Below, one piece after another: positions 1-9,279 of a DNA stretch of 64,000 nt; the first letter of the stretch is position 1, and every line of letters begins with the position of its first letter. Both the position numbers and the translations under genes were made by a program. The notes under the pieces are model-generated. The model was not told where the DNA came from. It saw only the letters and a list, made by a program, of their open reading frames with translations, and made no database searches. Source of the stretch: Muribaculaceae bacterium (GTDB lineage Bacteria; Bacteroidota; Bacteroidia; Bacteroidales; Muribaculaceae); the NCBI GenBank assembly GCA_017548365.1, contig JAFZAC010000024.1:91789-155788 (forward strand). The letters are read 5' to 3'.

Positions 1-1889
1 ATGCAGATATTGCGGCCAGTTCCTCTTCGCAGAACAATGATGCTTACTACTGGTGCTTTGTTGGAAACAGCAGTAGTGGATACAAAATCTACAACCGCGC
101 TACGAAGAAATATTTGTATGCCGGCGAATTTCTTTCCAGCGATTACAATGATTCATCTATTGACAAAGTTGAAACACGAGACAACAACACTTTCTACATT
201 TATACAATGTATGGATCATTAAAGAACTATCTGTGCTACAACACCAGCAACGGTTTTTACACCACCATGGGAAAGGATTCCTACTTCACAGTCACTGAGG
301 CTTTTGTTGAACAGGGCTCTACATTAAGTAATTTACCAGATATTAACGTAGAAACATTCAACGACCATTGTGTCGTCACTGCTACGGGAACTGGTGAAGT
401 GCATCTTTATATCGGCAATGACGAAGTGAACAACCCCCACACCATCATGCGAACCAATGAAGACCAACATATCACCGCCATGGCCACCAACAAAGATCCC
501 GGCAAAGAAATGGCAACAGTTTACTACGGATTTACCGTTCCCAAGTTGGAGAGTTCAGGTCCCAACCCTAATCCCACATTCACACGCTACGATGCCAATG
601 GTGTGGGCTACTGCGTTGAGTATGGAGGTGCCGAACAATATGGCTGTACTGCCCAATTTGCGCTTGACAACAATGCCGATACTTACTTCCAGGCTAGTCC
701 CGATAACTTTTATGTGGTGATGCAAGCCAGCGTGCCTGTGGCAGTGAAACAATACAGCCTGGTTACAGCTATGGACGCTTTATATGTGTATGAATACATG
801 ATTCGCAGCTGGAAACTCGAGGGCTCTAACGACTTCTATAATTGGACACTTATCGACACCCAAAAGGATTATCCCATGCCTCTCGTCGACCTGACCGAGG
901 TTGTCATTCCGGTGAACGACACGCGCAAGTTCCGTTACTTCAAGTTCACATGCACTGAGGGTGCAGGTATATATAACGGTGTGCGACTGAGTGAAATATG
1001 GATTAACAAGCAAAACCATGGACAATGGACTCAATTTGACTTCAAGAGTTCGACCTGCGGCGCCGAAGGCGAAAGATACTTAAAATGTAGTGAATGTAAT
1101 GCCAAAAAGTCTGAATTGGTGCCACCCGATGGAAATCACTTTTTCTCCGATGGCGTATGCACCAAATGCGGCATTAAGGAGGGTGAAACCAGGTTGATTT
1201 ATAACAGCCAACGAGTGCCACATTATGTGAAGGCCAAACATGACTATCGCCAATCAAACGGAACTTGGCCCAGTGCCCCTCAAGGCTGGAACACTCCTGG
1301 TTTCAACGACAGCAATTGGCTCAATCTGCCCCTAGGAACGGCAAATCCCGGACACACCGACGGACCGAGATACCAGCTGCGTTATAATTCATTCTGGTAT
1401 GGCGAGTATAACTGCTACTGGATGCGATTCCCCCTCATCTTGACCGAAATCGCCAACGACGCGACTTTCACTTTCAACTGCGTGCACGACGACAATATGG
1501 TAGTGTACGTCAACGGACAAGAAGTGATCAACAAAGAAGGCTGGTGCGAAACACCCTACGGAAGCACATTTGCCAACACTCACGAAAGTTACAGCATCCC
1601 AGCTTCGGCATTCCACCTAGGCAAAAATGTGATTGCCGTGTACATGCAGCAAAACTTTGGTGGCGCCTTCTTCGACTGCGAACTAGTAACAACTGGAGTC
1701 ACTGCAGGAGACGTTATTCCCGGCGACGTGAACGGCGACGGCCTTGTGTCGAGTGTAGATGTCACCGCACTCTACAACTACTTGCTCAACAACGACACTA
1801 CTGCTATTGTAAATGGCGACCAGGACGGCGACGGCGTCATCACTGCGGTAGATATCACAATCATCTATAATATCCTGTTAGGGAATTAA
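1..1889 (+). CDS. 3' part of a large secreted multidomain protein with C-terminal dockerin
   Basis: The reading frame is open from base 3 with protein-like sequence and no start, so the 5' part lies outside the window. In order there is a region of unknown fold, a discoidin/F5-8C-like domain (about 575-1005; ends in a RYFKF...RLSEIW pattern), a short Cys segment with a CTKCG motif (about 1055-1180), a galactose-binding jelly-roll-like domain (about 1195-1700), and a dockerin-type tail. The tail has two calcium-loop repeats, DVNGDG at 1725 and DQDGDG at 1818, each followed by a helix of the ALYNYLL type. Such proteins are exported and usually bind or degrade glycans. No catalytic domain is visible in this part, so the substrate is unknown. 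In Bacteroidales, dockerin-like tails occur without classical cellulosomes, so the partner is uncertain. Confidence 0.85.
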   Translation, partial: ADIAASSSSQNNDAYYWCFVGNSSSGYKIYNRATKKYLYAGEFLSSDYNDSSIDKVETRDNNTFYIYTMYGSLKNYLCYNTSNGFYTTMGKDSYFTVTEAFVEQGSTLSNLPDINVETFNDHCVVTATGTGEVHLYIGNDEVNNPHTIMRTNEDQHITAMATNKDPGKEMATVYYGFTVPKLESSGPNPNPTFTRYDANGVGYCVEYGGAEQYGCTAQFALDNNADTYFQASPDNFYVVMQASVPVAVKQYSLVTAMDALYVYEYMIRSWKLEGSNDFYNWTLIDTQKDYPMPLVDLTEVVIPVNDTRKFRYFKFTCTEGAGIYNGVRLSEIWINKQNHGQWTQFDFKSSTCGAEGERYLKCSECNAKKSELVPPDGNHFFSDGVCTKCGIKEGETRLIYNSQRVPHYVKAKHDYRQSNGTWPSAPQGWNTPGFNDSNWLNLPLGTANPGHTDGPRYQLRYNSFWYGEYNCYWMRFPLILTEIANDATFTFNCVHDDNMVVYVNGQEVINKEGWCETPYGSTFANTHESYSIPASAFHLGKNVIAVYMQQNFGGAFFDCELVTTGVTAGDVIPGDVNGDGLVSSVDVTALYNYLLNNDTTAIVNGDQDGDGVITAVDITIIYNILLGN

Positions 1890-1942
1890 TAAATGTAGAA
1901 TGCTAGATCAATGCACAATTCATAATGCATAATCTAAAATTT

Positions 1943-1970
1943 AAGGTGTGTCAAGATTTTGGCACACCTT
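1943..1970. terminator. Candidate bidirectional terminator hairpin
   Basis: AAGGTGTG (1943-1950) pairs with CACACCTT (1963-1970). It lies between two genes that converge, the dockerin protein on plus and the IMPACT gene on minus. The T-run is short, so the call is moderate. Confidence 0.55.
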
Positions 1971-1998
1971 GTTTTGTGAACTAATTTGATAAGATTCT

Positions 1999-2595
1999 TC
2001 ATTCTTCTAGCGAAGTGCCGTTGATTTTGGCGATGCGCTCGCGCAGGGCGGACATCTTGTCGGCATCGGTCTGGATCGTCATCGAACATACGTTGTCAAA
2101 TTGCTGCTCTAGAACTTTCAAGTCACCACTTTTCACCAGTTTCATCACGTCGTTCATAGCAAGATAAGGAAACGAGAACGAAAGTGTTGCCTGTTCGTGA
2201 CACTCCAGAATCTCTCCTGCCTCGATGGCAGTGCGAGCCGCTTCACGATAGGCGACAATAAGCCCCGAAGTGCCCAGCTTGATGCCGCCAAAGTAACGTA
2301 CCACAGCAATCACCACATTGGTGAGACCAAAAGAGTTGATTTGGCCAAGGATGGGTTTCCCTGCAGTGCCGCTTGGCTCGCCGTTGTCGCTCGAAAGATA
2401 CTCGTTGCGCTGTGTTCCTATCATATAAGCCCAGCAGCAGTGGCGTGCATCGTGGTATTTGTTGGCAATCTGCTTGATGAGCGCCTTTGCCTCGTCGGCA
2501 CTCTGCGCCGGCTGAGCAATGGCAATGAACTTGCTCATCTTCTCCTTGTAGATGCCCTGCGACACACCCTTCAACGTTTTGTAAAAATCACTCAT
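1999..2595 (-). CDS. IMPACT/YigZ family protein
   Basis: 198 aa, the usual length of the YigZ/IMPACT family. The N-terminal UPF0029 domain carries the family signature: DARHCCWAY, then DNGEPSGTAGKPIL, then VVRYFGGIKLGTSGLI. The C-terminal ~60 residues form the second, ferredoxin-like YigZ domain. The family is linked to translation control and the stress response, but the biochemical role in bacteria is not settled. It is a single-gene unit, divergent from the DUF4494 gene; its own -7 box (TATTTTTG on minus) lies at 2631-2624, just upstream of the ATG at 2595. Confidence 0.92.
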   Translation of the reverse strand: MSDFYKTLKGVSQGIYKEKMSKFIAIAQPAQSADEAKALIKQIANKYHDARHCCWAYMIGTQRNEYLSSDNGEPSGTAGKPILGQINSFGLTNVVIAVVRYFGGIKLGTSGLIVAYREAARTAIEAGEILECHEQATLSFSFPYLAMNDVMKLVKSGDLKVLEQQFDNVCSMTIQTDADKMSALRERIAKINGTSLEE

Positions 2596-2623
2596 ATGTA
2601 TCTCTAATCGATGAAACTTCGTG

Positions 2624-2631
2624 CAAAAATA
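2624..2631 (-). promoter_or_regulatory. -7 box for the IMPACT gene
   Basis: On the minus strand the sequence reads TATTTTTG, matching the Bacteroidota -7 consensus TAnnTTTG, 29 bases before the start codon. Confidence 0.55.
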
Positions 2632-2673
2632 ACAAATATTTTACACACTCAACGTTTTCTCGGCTTTATTTTG

Positions 2674-2681
2674 TACCTTTG
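2674..2681 (+). promoter_or_regulatory. -7 box for the DUF4494-yggS unit
   Basis: TACCTTTG matches TAnnTTTG and is followed by a 64-base leader to the ATG at 2746. It is divergent from the minus-strand box 43 bases away. Confidence 0.65.
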
Positions 2682-2745
2682 TGCCTGTTTTTAGAGCGTT
2701 TATATTACAAACCAATAATAATCAACAAACTAATAATATTGCATT

Positions 2746-3207
2746 ATGGCAACCTATTTTGAATGTAAAGTGAAATATGACCGCACGCTTGAAACTGGCG
2801 CGCAGAAGACAGTGACTGAACCATATCTCGTTGATGCCCTCTCGTTTACCGAGGCCGAGGCCCGCATTACTGAGGAGATGCGCCCATTTGCAACAACTGG
2901 CGAGTTTGCTGTCACCGCAGTTAAAAAGGTGAAATTTGATGACATTTTCTTCCATCAGGGTGGCGACCGCTGGTACAAGGTGAAAATCAACATGATAACC
3001 ATAGACGAAAAGACTGCTGCCGAGAAGCGTACATCAAGCAACTCGCTGGTTCAAGCCAATGAGTTCAAACAGGCACTTGACATCTTCCTCGAGAATATGC
3101 GTGGCACTGCAATTGACTATGAAATCGCTGCTATCAATGAGACTCCCATTATGGATGTCTTTGCCGCAAACCTAACCGAAACGCTTGCCGATAAAAAAGA
3201 GAAATAA
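2746..3207 (+). CDS. DUF4494 domain-containing protein
   Basis: 153 aa with no signal peptide or membrane segment. It matches from memory the Bacteroidota-specific DUF4494 family: N-terminal YFECKVKYDR, a TEPYLVDALSFTEAEARI segment, and WYKVKINMITIDE in the middle. The function of the family is unknown. The gene ends four bases before the yggS start, so the two are very likely co-transcribed from the box at 2674. This pairing suggests a housekeeping role, but that is inference only. Confidence 0.85.
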   Translation: MATYFECKVKYDRTLETGAQKTVTEPYLVDALSFTEAEARITEEMRPFATTGEFAVTAVKKVKFDDIFFHQGGDRWYKVKINMITIDEKTAAEKRTSSNSLVQANEFKQALDIFLENMRGTAIDYEIAAINETPIMDVFAANLTETLADKKEK

Positions 3208-3211
3208 TCGC

Positions 3212-3880
3212 ATGTCTATCGCTCAAAACATAGAACGCATTACAACGCAACTACCTGAAGGCGTGAAACTTGTTGCTGTCTCAAAGTTCCACCCCGTGGA
3301 GAGACTATTGGAAGCTTACAATGCCGGTCAGCGCATCTTCGGAGAGAACCGCGCTCAAGAGCTTGCAGCCAAGGCCCCACAAATGCCAGCCGACATAGAA
3401 TGGCACTTCATTGGTCACTTGCAAAAGAATAAAGTGCGCATGATAATGCCTTGGGTATCAACAATTCAGAGCATCGACTCTACACAGCTGCTTCAATTAG
3501 TAAACAAGGAGGCTGCAAGGATTGACCGACATATTAATGTTTTACTTCAACTCCATGTTGCTAAAGAACAGACAAAGAGCGGATTCTCTGTTAACGAAAT
3601 TCTCGAGGCTGCCGTAGAAGGAGCATTTAACAACTTGAGCAATGTAACCATTGCCGGAGTGATGGCAATGGCAACGTTTACCGATGACTTGGATCAGGTG
3701 GCAAGCGAATTTGAGCTTGTCTACAACACCTTCCTCACCCTGCGTGACAAGTATTTTGCCAACAACCCTGCATTCAAGGAAATAAGCATGGGTATGAGTG
3801 ACGACTGGCCTGTTGCCGTCGAGCACGGGGCGACTCTCGTACGCATTGGCACCGACATATTCGGCCAACGTGAATATTGA
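3212..3880 (+). CDS. YggS family pyridoxal phosphate homeostasis protein (PLPBP)
   Basis: 223 aa; fold-type III PLP-binding protein that buffers pyridoxal phosphate and has no known enzyme activity. The PLP lysine is K25 in LVAVSKFHP. The GENRAQEL, WHFIGHLQKNK and SMGMSDDWPVAVEHGATLVRIGT blocks are all conserved. The ATG at 3212 gives the standard N-terminus; an upstream in-frame start at 3185 would lie inside the previous gene and adds nine residues not seen in the family. Co-transcribed with the DUF4494 gene. Confidence 0.94.
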   Translation: MSIAQNIERITTQLPEGVKLVAVSKFHPVERLLEAYNAGQRIFGENRAQELAAKAPQMPADIEWHFIGHLQKNKVRMIMPWVSTIQSIDSTQLLQLVNKEAARIDRHINVLLQLHVAKEQTKSGFSVNEILEAAVEGAFNNLSNVTIAGVMAMATFTDDLDQVASEFELVYNTFLTLRDKYFANNPAFKEISMGMSDDWPVAVEHGATLVRIGTDIFGQREY

Positions 3881-3989
3881 TTTTTTACGAAAAATCTTTC
3901 TTCACTTGCCACATTTTCAAAAAAAACACCTATCTTTACAAGTTTTTAAACAGAAAACTCATTATTTACTTAAAATACTATCAAAAACA

Positions 3990-5480
3990 ATGGCACAACA
4001 AAAGAAACAATGGATTGCTATCATTATGATGTTTTTCCTCTTCGCGATGATAGCATTCGTGACAAACCTCTGCACGCCAATGGCGACCATAGTGAAAAAC
4101 CAGTTTGGCGCCTCGGAAGCAGCAGGTCAGATTGGCAACTATGCCAACTTCATCGCTTATCTGCTTATGGGAATCCCCAGCGGTATGCTAATCTCCAAAT
4201 TTGGCTACAAGAAAACTGCTCTCATGGCACTTGTAGTGGGCATGATAGGGCTTGCACTGGAATACTTCAGTGGCACGCTTGGAAGCTATTGGGTATATCT
4301 GGCTGGAGCTTTCATCAGCGGCTTGTGCATGTGCATGCTTAACACTGTTGTAAACCCATTACTCAATGTACTCGGAGGTGGCGGAAAAACTGGAAACCAG
4401 TTCATTCAGATTGGTGGAGCTTTCAACTCTGCAGCTGCCGTGGCTGTATATATCCTTATGGGAGCTCTCATTGGCGAAGTGACTAAAAGAACCGGCATCA
4501 GCGACGCAACACCCGCACTCGCAATAGCAGGAGGCGTATTTGTCGTGGCATTCATTATCCTGCTCTTTACCAAGATTCAAGAGCCTGAGCAAGCAAAGGT
4601 TGAGACAAAACTCATAAGCGGCGCCCTAAAACACCGTCATTTCGCGCTCGGAGCATTAGCAATATTCCTCTACATGAGCGTAGAAGTTGGCACCCCAACT
4701 TATATGGCAAGTTATTTGTCTGCCGACACTACTGACGCTATAGATAGCAAAGTCGCTCTCCTTAACGATACCACGATGAATATTAACGACAAAGCCAAAG
4801 CATACGTTGCTATTAGAACCAACGTTGACTCGATAATGGCATCGGACAACGAAGACAAAAAACTTGACATACAAGACGAAATAAAACAAGTTAAAGAGGA
4901 TATCAATAATGGCACGATAACTGCCGAAAAAATAAAGAAATCGCCTATAGGCATAGGCATCAGTGCAGAGATTGCCTTGTTAATCGCCGCCGTTTATTGG
5001 CTCATGATGTTTATTGGTCGAACCATTGGCGGAAGCATCGGTGGGAAAGTGAGCAGCCGAGCTATGGTTTCTACTGTGGCAATACTTGCAATTACACTTA
5101 TCGGATTTGGAATCTTTGCTCCTACCGACATGACAATCAATGTTCCGGGGATTAAGTGGACCAATCTTTCTGTCGTGTGGACCAGAGTGCCGATTTGCAT
5201 ACTTGCCTTCATCCTAGTGGGTCTTTGCACCTCGGTAATGTGGGGTGGCATCTTCAACATGGCCGTTGAGGGACTAGGCAAGTACACCGCTGCTGCAAGC
5301 GGCATTTTCATGACAATGGTATTTGGCTGTGCAATAATGGTATTCGTTCAAGCCAAGGTTGCAGACAGCGTGGGCTACCTCAACAGCTACTTCATCCCAT
5401 TGGCATGCGCCGCCTATATCCTGTTCTACGCATTAATAGGCAGCAGACCTTCTAAAAACGCCACAACCGAAGAAGAATAA
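3990..5480 (+). CDS. MFS sugar transporter (FucP/GGP-like)
   Basis: 496 aa with about twelve hydrophobic segments; inner-membrane permease of the major facilitator superfamily, closest in pattern to FucP/glucose-galactose porters (MFFLFAMIAFVTNLCTP in TM1, GMLISKFGYKKT in the TM2-3 loop). The start at 3990 follows an AT-rich leader; a longer frame from 3798 overlaps yggS and is not used. A hydrophilic insert of about 75 residues (about 243-317) rich in Asp and Lys lies between two membrane segments of the second half, which is unusual for the family. It sits before transketolase, but a terminator separates them. The substrate cannot be told from sequence. Confidence 0.85.
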   Translation: MAQQKKQWIAIIMMFFLFAMIAFVTNLCTPMATIVKNQFGASEAAGQIGNYANFIAYLLMGIPSGMLISKFGYKKTALMALVVGMIGLALEYFSGTLGSYWVYLAGAFISGLCMCMLNTVVNPLLNVLGGGGKTGNQFIQIGGAFNSAAAVAVYILMGALIGEVTKRTGISDATPALAIAGGVFVVAFIILLFTKIQEPEQAKVETKLISGALKHRHFALGALAIFLYMSVEVGTPTYMASYLSADTTDAIDSKVALLNDTTMNINDKAKAYVAIRTNVDSIMASDNEDKKLDIQDEIKQVKEDINNGTITAEKIKKSPIGIGISAEIALLIAAVYWLMMFIGRTIGGSIGGKVSSRAMVSTVAILAITLIGFGIFAPTDMTINVPGIKWTNLSVVWTRVPICILAFILVGLCTSVMWGGIFNMAVEGLGKYTAAASGIFMTMVFGCAIMVFVQAKVADSVGYLNSYFIPLACAAYILFYALIGSRPSKNATTEEE

Positions 5481-5501
5481 AAGCTTATTTACATAGCATT
5501 G

Positions 5502-5536
5502 ATGGGCGCCAAAATCACATGGCGCCCATTTTTTTA
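5502..5536 (+). terminator. Rho-independent terminator after the MFS gene
   Basis: ATGGGCGCC (5502-5510) pairs perfectly with GGCGCCCAT (5521-5529), and a run of T follows. Confidence 0.9.
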
Positions 5537-5646
5537 CCTTTTTGAGCAAAAAATACCGATTTTTCTTGCACATTATTATAATAATAACTATCTTCGTGAC
5601 GTAATATTCATATATAGTATATATACATCATATATAACATAAATCT

Positions 5647-7701
5647 ATGATTGACGACAAAATGATGACTCGCGCGGCCAACAATATCCGTATCTTGGCC
5701 GCTGCAATGGTTGAAAACGCCAAATCGGGACACCCTGGAGGTGCAATGGGTGGAGCCGACTTCGCCAATGTGCTCTATAGCTCATTCCTAGTTCACGATC
5801 CCGACGATCCTCGTTGGTTCTCTCGTGACCGATTCTTCCTTGACCCCGGCCACATGTCACCAATGCTATACGCTACATTGCTCATGACAGGCAAATACAC
5901 TATCGACGACATCAAAGCCTTCCGTTCGTGGGGAAGCATAACACCAGGACATCCTGAGCTTGATGTAGAGCACGGCGTTGAAAATACCAGCGGACCATTG
6001 GGACAGGGCCATGTAATGGCTGTGGGATGTGCCATTGCCGAGCGATTCATCGCCACACACTTCAGCGAGGTATTCGCACACAAGACATATGCTTTCATAA
6101 GCGACGGCGGCGTTCAAGAAGGAATCTCGCAAGAAGCGGGACGACTAGCTGGACACCTTGGGCTGAGCAACCTCATCATGTTTTACGACAGTAACTCGGT
6201 GCAGCTCTCAACCATGTGCGATGCAGTAAGCACCGAGGACACCGCAATGAAATACCGCGCTTGGAACTGGAACGTCATTGAAATAGACGGCACCGACCCC
6301 ACAGCAATCGCCAAAGCTATAGATAACGCTCAACACGAGACCGAGCGCCCCACCCTTATTATTGGCAAAACCATAATGGGAAGAGGATGCGTCACCGAGG
6401 ATGGACAGAACTTCGAGGGACAATGCAGCACACACGGCAATCCTCTCAGCAAGTCGGGAGCCAGCTTCGAGAAGACCATCGAAAACCTAGGCGGCGACGC
6501 AGCCAATCCTTGGCAAGTGTCCCCCGAGGTAGCCGAGCTCTACAGCAAGCGGGCCGAACAGTTGCGCGACATCGTCGCCGACCGCAAAGCAAAAGAGAAA
6601 GCATGGTGCGAGGCCAACCCTGAGAAAGCAGCTCAGCTTGAACGCTATATCAGAGGTGAAGTTGATACAGTCGACTACGCAGCCATCGAACATAAGCCCA
6701 ATCTTGCAACTCGTGCCTCAAGCGCCAATGTGCTCGGAGCTCTAGCCCAGAACGTAGGCAATATGATAGTGTCGAGCGCCGACCTTGCCAACAGCGACAA
6801 GACCGACGGATTCCTCAAAAAGACTAAAGCTTTTGCACGTGGTGACTTTGAGGGAGCCTTCTTACAGGCTGGCGTCAGTGAGCTCGCCATGACAGCTCTC
6901 ATCAATGGCATAGCATTGCATGGCGGAATGATTGCTGCATGCGGCACGTTCTTTGTCTTCAGCGACTATATGAAACCTGCTGTACGCCTGTCGGCACTTA
7001 TGGAACTGCCAGTGAAATTCATTTGGACTCACGACGCTTTCCGCGTGGGCGAGGACGGTCCCACTCACGAGCCCGTTGAACAAGAAGCACAAATACGCCT
7101 CATGGAGGAGCTCAAGAACCACAGTGGCCGCAACAGCATGCTCGTGCTGAGACCAGCCGACAGTGCCGAGTGCACAGTGGCTTGGAAAATGGCGATGGAA
7201 AACACTCTTACCCCCACCGCCCTCATCCTCTCGCGACAGAACATCAACGACCTGCCTTCACAACACGGCGATGACTATGCAGCACGCTACAATGATGCTT
7301 TGCAAGCCAAGAAGGGTGCTTACATATTATATAAAGACGAAAATCCACAAATAACACTCGTGGGCAACGGGTCGGAAGTGTCAACTCTCGTTGAAGCCGC
7401 CAAACTCATTAAAGAAGAACAAGAATTTAGGGTGCAAATTGTCTCTATTCCTTCGATTGGTCTTTTCAACAATCAACCTCAGGAATATCAGAATGAGGTT
7501 ATACCACCCGAAATACCCACCTTCGGACTCACTGCGGGACTTCCCTCAACACTGCAAAATGTGGTAAATGGAGGTACTGTTTTCGGACTTGACCACTTTG
7601 GCGCATCGGCTCCATACAAGATTTTGGACGAAAAATTCGGCTTTTCACCCCAAAATATTGCCTCTATTGTCCAAAAAAACCTCAAAAATCGCAAAAAATG
7701 A
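5647..7701 (+). CDS. tkt: Transketolase
   Basis: 684 aa, full length. Transfers two-carbon ketol units in the non-oxidative pentose phosphate pathway, using thiamine diphosphate and a divalent metal; cytosolic. Visible motifs are SGHPGGAMGGAD near residue 27, GPLGQG, the thiamine-binding SDGGVQEG (Ser in place of the first Gly of the usual GDG) followed by FYDSNS, and the pyrimidine-domain block HDAFRVGEDGPTHEP. The C-terminal domain ends in GLDHFGASAPY, typical of the family. No clear TAnnTTTG box is seen in the AT-rich leader (5540-5646). Confidence 0.96.
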   Translation: MIDDKMMTRAANNIRILAAAMVENAKSGHPGGAMGGADFANVLYSSFLVHDPDDPRWFSRDRFFLDPGHMSPMLYATLLMTGKYTIDDIKAFRSWGSITPGHPELDVEHGVENTSGPLGQGHVMAVGCAIAERFIATHFSEVFAHKTYAFISDGGVQEGISQEAGRLAGHLGLSNLIMFYDSNSVQLSTMCDAVSTEDTAMKYRAWNWNVIEIDGTDPTAIAKAIDNAQHETERPTLIIGKTIMGRGCVTEDGQNFEGQCSTHGNPLSKSGASFEKTIENLGGDAANPWQVSPEVAELYSKRAEQLRDIVADRKAKEKAWCEANPEKAAQLERYIRGEVDTVDYAAIEHKPNLATRASSANVLGALAQNVGNMIVSSADLANSDKTDGFLKKTKAFARGDFEGAFLQAGVSELAMTALINGIALHGGMIAACGTFFVFSDYMKPAVRLSALMELPVKFIWTHDAFRVGEDGPTHEPVEQEAQIRLMEELKNHSGRNSMLVLRPADSAECTVAWKMAMENTLTPTALILSRQNINDLPSQHGDDYAARYNDALQAKKGAYILYKDENPQITLVGNGSEVSTLVEAAKLIKEEQEFRVQIVSIPSIGLFNNQPQEYQNEVIPPEIPTFGLTAGLPSTLQNVVNGGTVFGLDHFGASAPYKILDEKFGFSPQNIASIVQKNLKNRKK

Positions 7702-7754
7702 CCTTTTTTTGAAGATTTTTTGGTGAAAATGATTAACAATCAAAAAAAAAGCTA

Positions 7755-7762
7755 TATATTTG
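7755..7762 (+). promoter_or_regulatory. -7 box for the OmpA-type porin gene
   Basis: TATATTTG matches TAnnTTTG, 78 bases before the ATG, leaving an A/T-rich leader typical of strongly expressed Bacteroidota genes. Confidence 0.7.
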
Positions 7763-7840
7763 CACAATGTTTTGATAAGGTATACAATTTATTTTAGTGT
7801 TTAACAAATAAAAATTTTTATTTAACAAAAACGTAAGTCT

Positions 7841-9118
7841 ATGAAAAAGATTACATTACTAGCATGTGCATGTGCTCTTTTCTTGGCTCCTGTAGTTAAC
7901 GCTCAGGAGGTACAGTACGTTGAGGATCCCGCTCAGGGCTACATCTTCAACCGTATGCAAGACAACTGGTTCATCCAGGCCACAGGTGGTGTAGGTGTTT
8001 TGATGTCTTACAAAGACGCTAACATGAAGCTCGGTAAGCGCTTCCTCGCCCCCAAGGCTAATTTGTTCATCGGTAAGTGGTTCTCTCCACTGCTGGGTGT
8101 TCGCATCGGCGGTCACTTTGAGCAGATGAAGGGCGCTACCGACACCGATCGCGCTATCGGTTTCCGCACCGACATGGGCGACGAATTGAAGGATGATGCT
8201 CGCGGTTTGTATGGACAGAAGTTCAATCGCATTGGTGTTACCGGCGATGTTCTGTTCAATGTTACCAATTGGATTTGCGGTTACAGACCTGGTCGTTTCT
8301 ACAACGCTACAGTTTATGCTGGTGCTTCTACTAGCTGGAACTTCTACAATGACAAAGCCGATGGCTCTGGCAGCTGGAAGTACATGGGTAAATACAACGG
8401 TGTAGATGGTATGCACAGCCGCAACTTCGCTCTCCAAGCTGGTTTGCTCAACAGCTTCGCTCTTGGCAAGCACGTTGACCTCCTCCTCGACCTCCGTTTC
8501 GACATGATTCAGGAGCACATCGACGGTGGTGGCCGCAAGACTTGGAACGAGTACCCAAGCGTACAGCTCGGTTTCGCTTACAAGTTTGGTAAGACTGAGT
8601 GGAATGCTCCAGTTGTTCCTATCTGCCCACAGGTTAAGGACAACAGCGCTGATCTCGACGCACTCCGTAACAAGCTGGCTCAAGCTAACGCTAAGATCCG
8701 TGACCTTGAGAACCAACTTAACGACTGCCTCAAGAAGAAGAACACTCCACAACCTGTTACCCCACAAAACAACCTGACTACCATCACTAACGATGCTCCT
8801 CTGGCTACTATCTACTATCCAAGAGGTAAGTCTTACATCACTCCAGTACAAATGGAGATCGTAGAGGCTGTTTCTGAGGTTATGAAGGGCGAGAACAATG
8901 ATTATCGTCTGATTGGTTGGGCCGACAACTACACTGGTAACGACGACATCAACATTAAGCTTCGTCACGACCGTGTAAACGGCGTTAAGAACGCTCTTAT
9001 GGACAGAGGTGTTGAAGGAAGCCGTCTCGACACTGAGACTAACGACGACAACCATCCTTACTGCACAAGCTTGCAGACTGCTCCTCTCGGCCGTTGCGTA
9101 ACTATCAACCGCAAATAA
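7841..9118 (+). CDS. OmpA family outer-membrane porin
   Basis: 425 aa. A signal peptide (MKKITLLACACALFLAPVVNA) precedes a beta-barrel region of about 230 residues that ends in PSVQLGFAYKFG. A coiled-coil stretch follows (about 268-300, LAQANAKIRDLENQLNDCL), then a C-terminal OmpA-like peptidoglycan-binding domain of about 110 residues with GWADNYTGND and RHDRVNGVKNAL. It anchors the outer membrane to the cell wall. Codon use is strongly biased to a narrow set, which suggests very high expression and explains a long open antisense frame. Own promoter and a strong terminator make it a single-gene unit. Confidence 0.9.
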   Translation: MKKITLLACACALFLAPVVNAQEVQYVEDPAQGYIFNRMQDNWFIQATGGVGVLMSYKDANMKLGKRFLAPKANLFIGKWFSPLLGVRIGGHFEQMKGATDTDRAIGFRTDMGDELKDDARGLYGQKFNRIGVTGDVLFNVTNWICGYRPGRFYNATVYAGASTSWNFYNDKADGSGSWKYMGKYNGVDGMHSRNFALQAGLLNSFALGKHVDLLLDLRFDMIQEHIDGGGRKTWNEYPSVQLGFAYKFGKTEWNAPVVPICPQVKDNSADLDALRNKLAQANAKIRDLENQLNDCLKKKNTPQPVTPQNNLTTITNDAPLATIYYPRGKSYITPVQMEIVEAVSEVMKGENNDYRLIGWADNYTGNDDINIKLRHDRVNGVKNALMDRGVEGSRLDTETNDDNHPYCTSLQTAPLGRCVTINRK

Positions 9119-9147
9119 TTCGGACGAATTAGATCATTAAACTTAAA

Positions 9148-9180
9148 AAAGTCTTGCACTCATGTGCAGGACTTTTTTTT
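9148..9180 (+). terminator. Rho-independent terminator after the porin gene
   Basis: AAAGTCTTGCAC (9148-9159) pairs with GTGCAGGACTTT (9164-9175), with a four-base loop and eight T. Confidence 0.93.
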
Positions 9181-9235
9181 GCTCATGACACAACAACTCC
9201 AAGAATCTTCATTTTGTTGAACCAACTTATTTCAC

Positions 9236-9243
9236 TAATTTTG
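9236..9243 (+). promoter_or_regulatory. -7 box for the MATE gene
   Basis: TAATTTTG; a TTTTG -33-like element ends at 9216, 19 bases upstream, the expected spacing. Confidence 0.65.
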
Positions 9244-9279
9244 CACATTAATCACATTACTCTAGCTACTTAATCATTG

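Noticed and set aside
1908..1935. Short CATAATGCAT-type repeats after the dockerin gene
   Set aside because: Simple palindromic A/T-rich spacer of a kind common in Bacteroidota; no sign of function here.
2197..2607. 136-codon frame antisense to the IMPACT gene
   Set aside because: No family features, and the minus-strand protein carries intact signatures.
7859..9055. 398-codon open frame antisense to the OmpA-type porin gene
   Set aside because: The porin gene has narrow codon use that leaves the opposite frame open. The antisense product is Val/Ser-rich without domain features and has no promoter.
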